From contig DAIAZB010000074.1 of NCBI GenBank assembly GCA_027443745.1, forward strand, positions 1 to 9,780: a stretch of DNA of 9,780 nt. The letters are read 5' to 3'. This DNA comes from Thiomonas sp. Lineage in GTDB: Bacteria; Pseudomonadota; Gammaproteobacteria; Burkholderiales; Burkholderiaceae. The position numbers and the translations under genes were made by a program. Under the pieces are notes generated by a model. That model ran no database searches and had not been told where the DNA came from. It saw nothing but the letters and a program-made list of their open reading frames with translations. Of the stretch, positions 1 to 5,555 are shown piece by piece (the first letter of the stretch is position 1; each line of letters opens with the position of its first letter).

Positions 1-71
1 GCCACCGTGGTCCGGTCTGACTCGCGCAGCACGGCCACCATCTGCTCCTCAGTGAATCGACTCTTTCTCAT
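1..71 (-). CDS. IS3-family transposase OrfA, N-terminal part
   Basis: The reading frame starts at the ATG at 71-69 and runs off the window, giving 23 residues that begin MRKSRFTEEQMVAVLRESDR. This is the characteristic opening of IS3-family OrfA proteins, whose first domain is a helix-turn-helix that recognises the terminal repeats. A GAGGAG Shine-Dalgarno sits only three bases before the ATG. OrfA normally pairs by programmed frameshift with OrfB, the DDE catalytic subunit; that part is not in the window, so activity cannot be judged. Confidence 0.85.
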   Translation of the reverse strand, partial: MRKSRFTEEQMVAVLRESDRTTV

Positions 72-136
72 GGGCTCCTCGCGGATGAAGAGCCATTCTT
101 CTAGAAATCATTGGTTCGAAAAAGTCGGGCAGGTCA
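1..136 (-). mobile_element. IS3-family insertion sequence, left end (partial)
   Basis: The first 136 bases are the end of an insertion sequence that continues off the left edge. It contains the start of an IS3-type OrfA on the minus strand and ends in a terminal repeat at 113-136. Read on the minus strand, that repeat begins TGACCTGCCC, the typical tip of IS3-family elements of the IS407 kind (recalled from family knowledge). Bases 72-136 are the untranslated leader between the terminal repeat and orfA. The other end, and therefore the target duplication, is outside the window. The element sits inside a small gene (see 134-199). Confidence 0.82.
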
Positions 137-199
137 CCACCCCAGAGTGCTCATCATTTTTCCCTGGGTCATTTTGCCTTTAGGTTCCGCCTTTTTCAT
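134..199 (-). pseudogene. Small gene cut off by the IS insertion after about 21 codons
   Basis: An ATG at 199-197 is preceded by GAGGAAGAAAC, a strong Shine-Dalgarno at good spacing. The frame begins MKKAEPKGKM, is lysine-rich, and reads 21 codons to a TGA at 136-134. That TGA is the first three bases of the IS terminal repeat, so the stop comes from the insertion and not from the gene. The simplest reading is that an ordinary gene, last in the minus-strand operon and 57 bases after the 257-607 gene, was broken by the IS; its remainder would lie beyond the element. The protein family cannot be told from so few residues. It could instead be a chance ORF, but the ribosome site argues against that. 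Confidence 0.5.
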
Positions 200-256
200 G
201 TTTCTTCCTCAGAAGTCGGCCATTCCAATATTTGCCAACTGATTATCTGCCTTGCA

Positions 257-607
257 TCAAGAATGCCACGCGCATACAGTACAGCGATAGCCGTGGTCGA
301 CGGTTTTTCCGATAGCCTGGCCCGCCTTGGCACCCAGTACCCCACCCGCGAAAAGTCCCATCACCCCGCACACGACGGCACCTAAAGCACACTCAATCAG
401 CGTGCCGGCACCGGGAATCACAGAACCGATTGCCCCGCCGAGTGCGGCGCCGTCGAGGAGCCCTGCTCCCCCACCAACGGCTCCGGCGATGCCACCTCCA
501 AGAAAGCCGGCCTTTTTGCCATTGCCAGTCTGCTCCCATCGATCATCGGGGAAAACATATTGATCAGTCTTGCAACTGGGGCACACCGGATTGGATGTTT
601 TGCGCAT
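257..607 (-). CDS. Small glycine-zipper protein with split zinc-ribbon cysteines
   Basis: This 116-aa protein is not one I recognise by name. It has CPSC at residues 9-12 and CTVC at 109-112, a pair of CxxC knuckles as in zinc ribbons. They are separated by a long glycine- and alanine-rich hydrophobic stretch (about 33-100) with repeated GxxxG spacing, typical of membrane-inserting glycine-zipper segments. The ends could fold together over one zinc ion while the middle forms one or two hairpin helices in the membrane (inference). No Shine-Dalgarno is visible before the ATG at 607-605, so the start is less certain or translation depends on upstream readthrough. It lies 102 bases downstream of the DUF445 gene on the same strand, with a hairpin between them, and just before the IS-broken gene. 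A role in the neighbouring membrane-protein operon is likely but unproven. Confidence 0.68.
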   Translation of the reverse strand: MRKTSNPVCPSCKTDQYVFPDDRWEQTGNGKKAGFLGGGIAGAVGGGAGLLDGAALGGAIGSVIPGAGTLIECALGAVVCGVMGLFAGGVLGAKAGQAIGKTVDHGYRCTVCAWHS

Positions 608-645
608 GGTGTCGGAAGTCGGAAGTAGCGGAATGGAGTGGAAGA

Positions 646-666
646 CGCGTCATGGGTCATGACGCG
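646..666 (-). terminator. Hairpin between the DUF445 gene and the glycine-zipper gene
   Basis: CGCGTCATG and its exact reverse complement are separated by GGT, forming a 9-bp stem with a three-base loop. It lies 44 bases after the DUF445 stop and 38 bases before the start of the next gene. No real T-run follows on the minus strand, so it is a weak terminator candidate at best. It may instead act as a partial terminator or an RNA-processing site that lowers expression of the downstream genes. Confidence 0.35.
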
Positions 667-709
667 AATGGTGTCAGGACGTGGGCATGCCCTTCGTTTG
701 TCGGCAATC

Positions 710-2029
710 TCAACGCCCCCACGGCAGCGTTGCCGCATACAGCAATAGCCCGATCACCCCGCCCACCAGCGTGCCGTTGAAGCGGATGAACTGCAAATCC
801 TTGCCCACGCTCAGTTCCATCTCGCGCACCAGTTCCCGGTCGTCCCAGCCCTTGACGGTCGAGACGATGTGCTCGGTCACACTGTCGCGCAGGTCGTGAG
901 CGAGCTGGCCCGCGGCGGACAGGATGTGCGCATTGATCGCCTCACGCAGGGTGGCGTCAGCGGAGAGCTTGGCGCCGATGCTGCTGAGTGCTGCATGCAG
1001 GTGCAGCCCCACATGCGAGTTCGGATCGGCCAGATCCCGCCGCAGCCACTCCTTGGCCTCCTGCGCCAGACTCTCCACATAGCTGTGCACCGCCGGGTTG
1101 TCGATCAGCTGCGCCTTGAGCTCCGCAACGCGCGTGGCCAGCGCCGGGTCGGTGCGCAGGCGGGCGATGAAGGTCTCGACCTTGTCGTCATACGCCAGCC
1201 GCACCGGGTGGATGGGATTGCGCAGCACCAGTTGCAATTCCTCCATCAAGGCGTTGGCGACGCGCTCGGCCAGACTGTCGGCCATGGAATCGACCGACCC
1301 GAACGCGTTGACCACCGAGATGGCCTTGGGCCATTCCTTGCGGGCATACTTGACCATCAGTGCCGATACTCGCTGCCGCACTTCGGGCTGGTTCAGGAAG
1401 TCGCCCAGCTTCTCCAGGGTGCCGTCGAGCAATTCCTGATGCCGCCCGTCTCTGGTAAGCACGGTGAGCACTTGACCTGCGGTCTGCGCCGCATCCCAGC
1501 GACCCAGTGCATCGAGCACCAACTCTTTGATCCCCTGCTGCAATCGCTTGTCATCGAGCAAGTCCAGCGCCTGCAAACCCCACTGACGCGCGGCGGCGAC
1601 CCAGCCGGTGACGCGCTCGGCGTCGCTGAGCCACTGGCCCAGACGCCCGGCCGGGTCGAACACCGCCAACTTGTGCAGCAGGGTCTGGGGATCGAGGAAG
1701 TGATCGCGCACGAACACCGCCAGGGTGTCGGCGATGCGTTCTTTGTTGCGCGGGATGATGGCGGTGTGCGGGATGGGCAGGCCCAGGGGATGGCGAAACA
1801 GCGCGACCACCGCGAACCAGTCGGCCATGGCGCCGACGGCGGCGGCTTCGGTGAAGGCCTTGACCCAGCCCCAACCACCTTGGCCGCCGAAGGCCGAGGC
1901 CAGCGCCAGTCCGGCCAGAGCCGCCAGCAGCAGGCCCAGGGCGATGAGCTGCATGCGCAGCAGGGCGGACGCGCGGGGATCGCTCGCGAGAAGTTGAGGC
2001 TTCGGGGTGGAGACGGCTGAGAAGGACAT
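710..2029 (-). CDS. DUF445 family inner-membrane protein (YjiN-like)
   Basis: This 439-aa protein belongs to the DUF445 family, of which E. coli YjiN is the known member; length fits. The hallmark block is at about residues 54-97, with EAAAVGAMADWFAVVALFRH followed by PxPHTAIIPRNKERIA. A hydrophobic helix precedes it (about 25-46) and a second lies at the very C-terminus (about 418-435). The long middle is charged and helical, so the predicted form is a membrane-anchored protein with a large soluble helical domain. The biochemical function of the family is not established. The start is supported by GGAG seven bases before the ATG. The gene follows the 61-aa membrane peptide by 13 bases, so the two are almost certainly co-transcribed. 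Its codon use is noticeably more GC-rich than that of the upstream yaaW-like gene. Confidence 0.9.
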   Translation of the reverse strand: MSFSAVSTPKPQLLASDPRASALLRMQLIALGLLLAALAGLALASAFGGQGGWGWVKAFTEAAAVGAMADWFAVVALFRHPLGLPIPHTAIIPRNKERIADTLAVFVRDHFLDPQTLLHKLAVFDPAGRLGQWLSDAERVTGWVAAARQWGLQALDLLDDKRLQQGIKELVLDALGRWDAAQTAGQVLTVLTRDGRHQELLDGTLEKLGDFLNQPEVRQRVSALMVKYARKEWPKAISVVNAFGSVDSMADSLAERVANALMEELQLVLRNPIHPVRLAYDDKVETFIARLRTDPALATRVAELKAQLIDNPAVHSYVESLAQEAKEWLRRDLADPNSHVGLHLHAALSSIGAKLSADATLREAINAHILSAAGQLAHDLRDSVTEHIVSTVKGWDDRELVREMELSVGKDLQFIRFNGTLVGGVIGLLLYAATLPWGR

Positions 2030-2042
2030 GGGTAATCTCCGA

Positions 2043-2228
2043 TCAAGCCTGGGCCGTTTGCGCGGACGACTCGCGCCAGGCCTCGATCAGGGCGATGACA
2101 CCGGCGGCGAGCAGACCGCTCAGCAGAAAGAGAAACGCCATTCCGCCGAGCAGTACGCCTGCGAGGACGAGCAAGCCCTTGCACAGGAAGACGAAGGTGG
2201 CGATGAAGGTGGTGAGGAAGATGAACAT
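2043..2228 (-). CDS. 61-aa small hydrophobic membrane protein
   Basis: Almost the whole peptide is hydrophobic: residues 2-16 and 18-48 form two likely membrane helices split around a lone Cys-Lys at 16-17. A short polar tail (about 50-61, WRESSAQTAQA) follows. The start is secure because AAGGAG lies seven bases before the ATG, inside the 20-base gap after the yaaW-like gene. It sits 13 bases before the DUF445 gene, so it may be a small partner or stabiliser of DUF445 in the inner membrane (inference from position only). No family is recognised. Confidence 0.72.
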   Translation of the reverse strand: MFIFLTTFIATFVFLCKGLLVLAGVLLGGMAFLFLLSGLLAAGVIALIEAWRESSAQTAQA

Positions 2229-2248
2229 GGAGATCTCCTTGGGGTTGG

Positions 2249-3073
2249 TCAGGATTGGCGCAGACGCGGGGCGCCGATCGGAGCGCCACAGGTGCTACAG
2301 AACTTGGCGTTCGGATCAGTCTGCGTATGGCCTTGCGGGCAAAGTGTGCGGCTTTCTTGCGCCAGCTTCTGACGCAAATATGCAATATGCAGAACGCAAG
2401 GCACGGTGACGCGATAGGCAGGACCTGCGAGATCAGCGGCAAACCACACTGCGGCGATGGCCCACCCGATTGGGCCAACCAAGAACCCGAGGCCTTCCAT
2501 CATGGCGGCATTGGCGCCGAAAGTGAGTCCTTTTCCCAGGATTTGTCTTGCCACTGCGTTGGCCACAGTTGCAGCGATCTGGAATGTTGCAAACCCGCCG
2601 GCCTCAGCCGCAGCTAGCACGGCAGCCAGGGCGGCAGCACCCTTGCCTGGGATATGCAAGCTTTTCGTGAGGTCTGCGCGCTCTTCTTCGCTCATCTTGC
2701 CCCAGGCCTTCTCGATGACCTTGTTGAGGATGGCTTTCTCGACGGTCTCGCAGTCACTGTCTTTCGGATACTTTGCACCGATCTTGGATGCCACATCACG
2801 CACAACTTCGTCGTACGACACTCCAGTCCCCCGTACAGAGTTGATCCAGGTGTGTCCGCCGAATCGCTGAATTTCATCGATGATGAGTTCGTCGGCATAG
2901 CCGTTGAACAGCTGGGTCTTCTGTGCATGCACCAACTGATCTTTCACCTCGTCGTCGAGAGAGATGCGTCCTTCTCCCTTGTCCGTGATGTAGTCCACCA
3001 GAGGCGATTTGTCCTCGGCAGAGCAGCTGTTGAGAATGTGCAGCAGTTTCAGGTCTTCCAGATCTTGGCGCAT
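2249..3073 (-). CDS. YaaW/UPF0174-family protein with C-terminal zinc ribbon
   Basis: The 274-aa protein aligns by eye with E. coli YaaW over most of its length. Matches include the EIQRFGG...VRGTGVSYDEVVRDV block (about 67-94), the KAWGKMSEEERADL block (about 122-135) and the SAYRVTxPxVLxIAxLR-like block (here GPAYRVTVPCVLHIAYLR, 217-234). An alanine- and glycine-rich hydrophobic region (about 144-215) could associate with membrane. Unlike YaaW it continues into a short zinc-ribbon tail with Cys245, His249, Cys259 and Cys262 (CPxGH...FCxxCG). The function of YaaW is unknown. The ATG at 3073 was chosen over an in-frame start at 3121 because GGAG lies five bases upstream and the longer form would overlap the previous gene. 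It sits 25 bases after the 93-aa gene and 20 bases before the 61-aa gene. Confidence 0.85.
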   Translation of the reverse strand: MRQDLEDLKLLHILNSCSAEDKSPLVDYITDKGEGRISLDDEVKDQLVHAQKTQLFNGYADELIIDEIQRFGGHTWINSVRGTGVSYDEVVRDVASKIGAKYPKDSDCETVEKAILNKVIEKAWGKMSEEERADLTKSLHIPGKGAAALAAVLAAAEAGGFATFQIAATVANAVARQILGKGLTFGANAAMMEGLGFLVGPIGWAIAAVWFAADLAGPAYRVTVPCVLHIAYLRQKLAQESRTLCPQGHTQTDPNAKFCSTCGAPIGAPRLRQS

Positions 3074-3098
3074 GATGGCTCCTAGGGTGTGTGTGAAA

Positions 3099-3380
3099 TC
3101 AATTCTTGGGCTGGGCAACATTGCTCTCGACGCGTTTCCACAGGGACATTCCCTGCGACATCAACGCATCCACGTCCAGCGCTTTGTCGGCTGGCGGCGG
3201 GGCTGGGGCTGGCTTGGCTGACTTGCCCAAAGCGAGGTTCTTGACCCAATCGACCATGAACCATACGGTCAAAAACACGAGCAGAACAGCCAGGAATTCG
3301 AGCAGTTGGATCAAACTGATTGCAGCGCTGATGTTGGCGAGGATGAACAGGGTTTTGAGAGTGTGTAGGACAGCATGCAT
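3099..3380 (-). CDS. 93-aa small membrane protein with cytosolic tail
   Basis: The first 47 residues are nearly all hydrophobic and probably form two membrane helices (about 7-24 and 27-46), broken around Gln25 and Glu28. They are followed by basic residues (K47, K53, K56), a proline-rich linker (57-63) and an amphipathic C-terminal helix (about 66-86) containing MSQGMSLWKRVES. The start is supported by AGGAG seven bases before the ATG. It is the second gene of the operon, 14 bases after the 92-aa gene. I do not recognise a family; a small membrane partner of the YaaW-like protein is a reasonable guess from position alone. Confidence 0.72.
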   Translation of the reverse strand: MHAVLHTLKTLFILANISAAISLIQLLEFLAVLLVFLTVWFMVDWVKNLALGKSAKPAPAPPPADKALDVDALMSQGMSLWKRVESNVAQPKN

Positions 3381-3394
3381 GGCAACGCTCCTGG

Positions 3395-3673
3395 TTAATG
3401 CAGATGGAGACCGGCAAAGCGGTGACCGCAGGTGATGATGGCGCCGGTGTCCATAGCTTCCACGAGGTAGGCGTCTTGGTACTCATGAAGGCGTCGGTAG
3501 ACTTGAGATCCGAGGTGGCGCTCAATCAGGCGGCGAGCGGAGTGATCCAGAAAGCGGATCACTCCACCGCGGTGGTCATAGGCGTGCTTGCCGAAGCGCT
3601 GCAACATCTCGATCATCAGCGGAGGGATGCCTCGTTGTTGCATGCGTCGTGCACTGTGTCGGGTGAGTTTCAT
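3395..3673 (-). CDS. 92-aa basic protein, DUF4258-like, first gene of the operon
   Basis: The start MKLTRHSARRMQQRGIP resembles DUF4258-type proteins, which open with a His...Arg...Arg-Gly-Ile pattern and end in a strand carrying the sequence before a final basic residue. Here the end is EAMDTGAIITCGHRF. The protein is rich in Arg and His and has a second HSARR at 44-48. Some DUF4258 proteins are related to RelE-like toxin folds (family knowledge, not shown here). The ATG at 3673 was chosen over longer in-frame starts because AGGAAGGA lies close upstream and the longer form would read through the intergenic palindrome. It is divergent from the XRE regulator, so it is the gene most directly under the shared operator. 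The family call is tentative; the gene itself is well supported. Confidence 0.75.
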   Translation of the reverse strand: MKLTRHSARRMQQRGIPPLMIEMLQRFGKHAYDHRGGVIRFLDHSARRLIERHLGSQVYRRLHEYQDAYLVEAMDTGAIITCGHRFAGLHLH

Positions 3674-3709
3674 GGCGTCCTTCCTCTGTGTTGGTGACGA
3701 TGAAGCAAA

Positions 3710-3750
3710 TCCTAGAGCATACTTGCACCACATGCAAGTATGCTCTAGGA
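3710..3750. promoter_or_regulatory. Perfect 18-bp inverted repeat between divergent genes: likely operator with overlapping promoters
   Basis: Arms at 3710-3727 and 3733-3750 are exact reverse complements with a five-base spacer. The repeat lies 36 bases before the 92-aa gene and 77 bases before the XRE gene. On each strand it contains a TTGCAY hexamer and a TAGGAW hexamer exactly 17 bases apart: minus strand 3737-3732 and 3714-3709, plus strand 3723-3728 and 3746-3751. These are weak but correctly spaced -35/-10 candidates. The minus-strand pair would start transcription some 30 bases before the 92-aa gene. The likely binder is the XRE protein encoded next door, which would then repress both directions (inference). 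CTTTTTT follows on the plus side, so the hairpin could alternatively end plus-strand transcripts, but no plus-strand gene precedes it. Confidence 0.6.
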
Positions 3751-3798
3751 ACTTTTTTGCACTGAAAGTTTTCTTGTGTTTTGTGCTAAATTGCTCAT

Positions 3799-3831
3799 AT
3801 GAAACGCAAGTACCCAATGAGCAGAGAATGA
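3799..3831 (+). CDS. Possible 10-codon leader overlapping the XRE start
   Basis: An ATG at 3799 opens a ten-codon frame (MKRKYPMSRE) whose stop overlaps the XRE start as ATGA at 3828-3831. The XRE gene has only a weak purine-rich stretch before its ATG, so translational coupling from this mini-ORF is possible. The mini-ORF itself also lacks a clear ribosome site, so this is a weak call that may be chance. Confidence 0.22.
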   Translation: MKRKYPMSRE

Positions 3832-4349
3832 GCAAAGAGATTTCCAACGTGACCACGACCTCAGCAATCTTGGGGGTCGTGCTAGCTCAGTTGCGCAATG
3901 AGAGACATCTGACCCAGGAACAAATCGGCAAGGCCACCGGAATCGGCCCCACCACATGGTCTCGAATTGAAAAAGGGGTCAGCTCGCTGTCGATGGAACA
4001 ATTGCGCGCCGCTGCAAAGGTTCTTGGTGTCACGCCGCCCTTTATCCTGGAACGAGCCGAGCAGCTAGAACAAGAACTTCGGGCCAAGGGCATCCTTGTC
4101 GGTGATGTGCCCCCTAGGGATTGGGCGGCTGCCACCTCTGCTGGCGGGATGGCGTTCGCGACGTTGAAACCCTATCTGCCGCAGTTGGGAGCGATGGCAG
4201 CACCGTTGCTGATCCCGCTGGCAAGCGCAGCGCTAACGCGATTGATCGATAGGTTTCTGCCAGAGGGTGAGGTAAAGACCGCTGTGGGAAAGGCCGCACC
4301 AGTAGAACCCGATCAAGACACTACGTCGCATTCGTCCTCGGAACGCTGA
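3828..4349 (+). CDS. XRE-family transcriptional regulator with hydrophobic C-terminal segment
   Basis: The 173-aa protein has a clear Cro/CI-type helix-turn-helix at about residues 14-72: LRNERHLTQEQIGKATGIG, then TTWSRIEKG and the closing helix MEQLRAAAKVLGV. A short charged helix (75-88) follows. Residues about 107-144 are unusual for the family: a hydrophobic, helix-forming stretch (YLPQLGAMAAPLLIPLASAALTRLIDRFLP) that could dimerise or touch the membrane. The tail is polar. The ATG at 3828 was chosen because longer in-frame starts would put the operator palindrome inside the gene. It is divergent from the membrane-protein operon and probably controls it and itself through 3710-3750. A membrane-touching regulator of a membrane-protein operon would be a neat sensor, but this is inference. 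Confidence 0.85.
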   Translation: MSKEISNVTTTSAILGVVLAQLRNERHLTQEQIGKATGIGPTTWSRIEKGVSSLSMEQLRAAAKVLGVTPPFILERAEQLEQELRAKGILVGDVPPRDWAAATSAGGMAFATLKPYLPQLGAMAAPLLIPLASAALTRLIDRFLPEGEVKTAVGKAAPVEPDQDTTSHSSSER

Positions 4350-4364
4350 GCAGGGTGCGTGCCA
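4349..4364 (-). promoter_or_regulatory. Near-consensus sigma-54 promoter, pointing into the XRE gene antisense
   Basis: Read on the minus strand, 4364-4349 is TGGCACGCACCCTGCT. The sigma-54 (RpoN) consensus is TGGCACG, four bases, TTGCW, with GG at -24 and GC at -12; both are present at the right spacing and only the T before TGC differs. It overlaps the XRE stop codon and would transcribe the XRE gene in antisense. An enhancer-like palindrome lies about 120 bases upstream (4461-4485), the usual arrangement. The same bases form a weak 5-bp stem (4353-4357 with 4363-4367), which is not a convincing terminator. Confidence 0.5.
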
Positions 4365-4460
4365 CCCAATAGCCTTGCTTTGTCAAACCGAGTCGTGGCG
4401 TATCTGAATGATCGTGCTCGCTGATCGGCTCACTTCGAGTGCACAGCGCAGAGCCAAAAC

Positions 4461-4485
4461 GAGACACTTTGCGCCAAACTGTCTC
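4461..4485. promoter_or_regulatory. Enhancer-like palindrome upstream of the sigma-54 promoter
   Basis: GAGACA and TGTCTC face each other 13 bases apart, and inside them TTTG and CAAA continue the symmetry around a CGC centre, leaving one mismatched pair. TGTC/GACA-type palindromes 80-150 bases upstream of a -24/-12 promoter are typical binding sites of sigma-54 enhancer-binding proteins. Position relative to 4349-4364 fits this. The rest of 4350-4554 shows no gene. Confidence 0.42.
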
Positions 4486-4554
4486 ATCACCTGAATTCAG
4501 TGCCTCGTCGAGCGGTTGATAGGTTGATCCTACCTGCGATTCTGCTGCACATCC

Positions 4555-4734
4555 ATGGCGTACCTTCCGGCCGCAACGTCAGCTCTGGAGCGATTTCGCC
4601 AACGACTGTTCCTGGCCGACATGCGCCCTCCGCCTTCCGGTGACCAGCAGGCACGACAGATCATCGCCGCGCCCTTGCCCGCACGTTGCCATTCGATCCG
4701 ATGCACAGACTATTTTCACTCCAGGGGCAGGTAG
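4555..4734 (+). pseudogene. Short ORF, possibly the N-terminal stub of a sigma-54 regulator fused out of frame to the SDR
   Basis: This 59-codon frame begins MAYLPAATSALERFRQRLFL and ends at TAG 4732-4734, overlapping the first 34 bases of the SDR gene in another frame. Sequence up to about residue 43 (ERFRQ...ADMRPP...ARQIIAAP...ARC) has the general look of the first residues of AcoR-like enhancer-binding proteins, which often carry a start helix, a P-rich turn, then an IxxSWxRC motif. The resemblance is weak and from memory. The sigma-54 promoter and enhancer-like site next door, facing away from it, fit a divergent regulator gene that has been lost. No good Shine-Dalgarno is seen. It may be non-coding. 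Confidence 0.25.
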
Positions 4735-5483
4735 CGCTCGTGACGGGTGCGGGCAGTGCATCGGGAATCGGCTTCGTGAAGGCGAGGTTGCTCGCGGAGA
4801 TGGGGGCCCAGGTTTCGATCACTGCAACCAGCGCACGAATCTTTGAGCGCACGGAGACGCTACGCGCCGAGGGTCATGTCGCGCACGGGTTCGTAGCTGA
4901 TCTCATCGATCGCAGCGCAACACGAGTCATGATTGCGCGCGCGGAGGAGGCCATGGGGCCGATCAGCATCTTGGTGAACAACGCCGGCATGGCACAAAAC
5001 GGCGTCTCGGACGTGGACAGCCCCTTCCATGAGCTCGACGACGAAGACTGGGATGCGACCCTTGCGCGGAATCTGGGCACTTGCTACAACGTGACCCGTG
5101 CCGTGCTCCCAGGGATGATCCAGCGACGCTATGGACGCATCGTCAATGTGGCTTCAGTGACCGGCCCGCTGGTGAGCAACCCAGGGGAAGCCGCGTACAG
5201 CGCGGCAAAGGCGGCCATCGTGGCGATGAGCCGCAGCATCGCGCTCGAGGCAGCGGCATTCGACGTTGTCATGAACAGCGTGGCACCGGGCTGGATCGCG
5301 ACCGAAGGTCAGAGCGACGACGAGGCACGAGCGGGTCTGCACACGCCGTTCGGGCGATCGGGCACGGCGATCGAGACCGCGGCGATGATCGCGTTCCTGG
5401 CTTCACCGGGGGCCAGCTACGTCACTGGCCAACTTATGGTCGTCGACGGCGGCAACTGTCTTCAGGAACGCAAGGGAAGCTGA
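4701..5483 (+). CDS. Short-chain dehydrogenase/reductase (FabG-like, NAD(P)-dependent)
   Basis: This 260-aa classical SDR is of normal length. The Rossmann glycine motif TGAGSASGIG is at 15-24, NNAG at 93-96, and the catalytic tetrad appears intact as Asn124, Ser152, Tyr166 and Lys170 (YSAAK). PGWIAT at 196-201 and the C-terminal VTGQLMVVDGGN are also typical. It should oxidise or reduce a hydroxyl/keto group on a small or acyl-chain substrate with NAD(P)(H); the substrate cannot be told from sequence. The ATG at 4701 fits the family start (LFSLQGQVALVTG) better than an in-frame TTG at 4686. Neither has a Shine-Dalgarno, so the native promoter and leader may have been lost by rearrangement. 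It has no partner gene in the window and converges with the recombinase gene 113 bases away. Confidence 0.9.
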   Translation: MHRLFSLQGQVALVTGAGSASGIGFVKARLLAEMGAQVSITATSARIFERTETLRAEGHVAHGFVADLIDRSATRVMIARAEEAMGPISILVNNAGMAQNGVSDVDSPFHELDDEDWDATLARNLGTCYNVTRAVLPGMIQRRYGRIVNVASVTGPLVSNPGEAAYSAAKAAIVAMSRSIALEAAAFDVVMNSVAPGWIATEGQSDDEARAGLHTPFGRSGTAIETAAMIAFLASPGASYVTGQLMVVDGGNCLQERKGS

Positions 5484-5555
5484 CCGATTTCGACGGATGC
5501 CGCTGGCCGGCGAAGGTAGTCTGTCCGAAACCGGACTGTCGTCAGAAGCAGGTCT

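Noticed and set aside
683..692. GGGCATGCCC palindrome just after the DUF445 stop
   Set aside because: Ten-base palindrome without a T-run or partner; could be chance in GC-rich DNA.
869..2020. Long plus-strand frame of 383 codons opposite the DUF445 gene
   Set aside because: It is a shadow of the clear DUF445 gene in GC-rich DNA; composition is not protein-like and no ribosome site precedes it.
1393..2478. Minus-strand frame of 361 codons overlapping the DUF445, 61-aa and yaaW-like genes
   Set aside because: Arg-, Pro- and Ser-rich shadow frame crossing three well-supported genes.
4353..4367. Possible terminator hairpin after the XRE gene
   Set aside because: Only a 5-bp stem with no following T-run; the same bases fit a sigma-54 promoter better.
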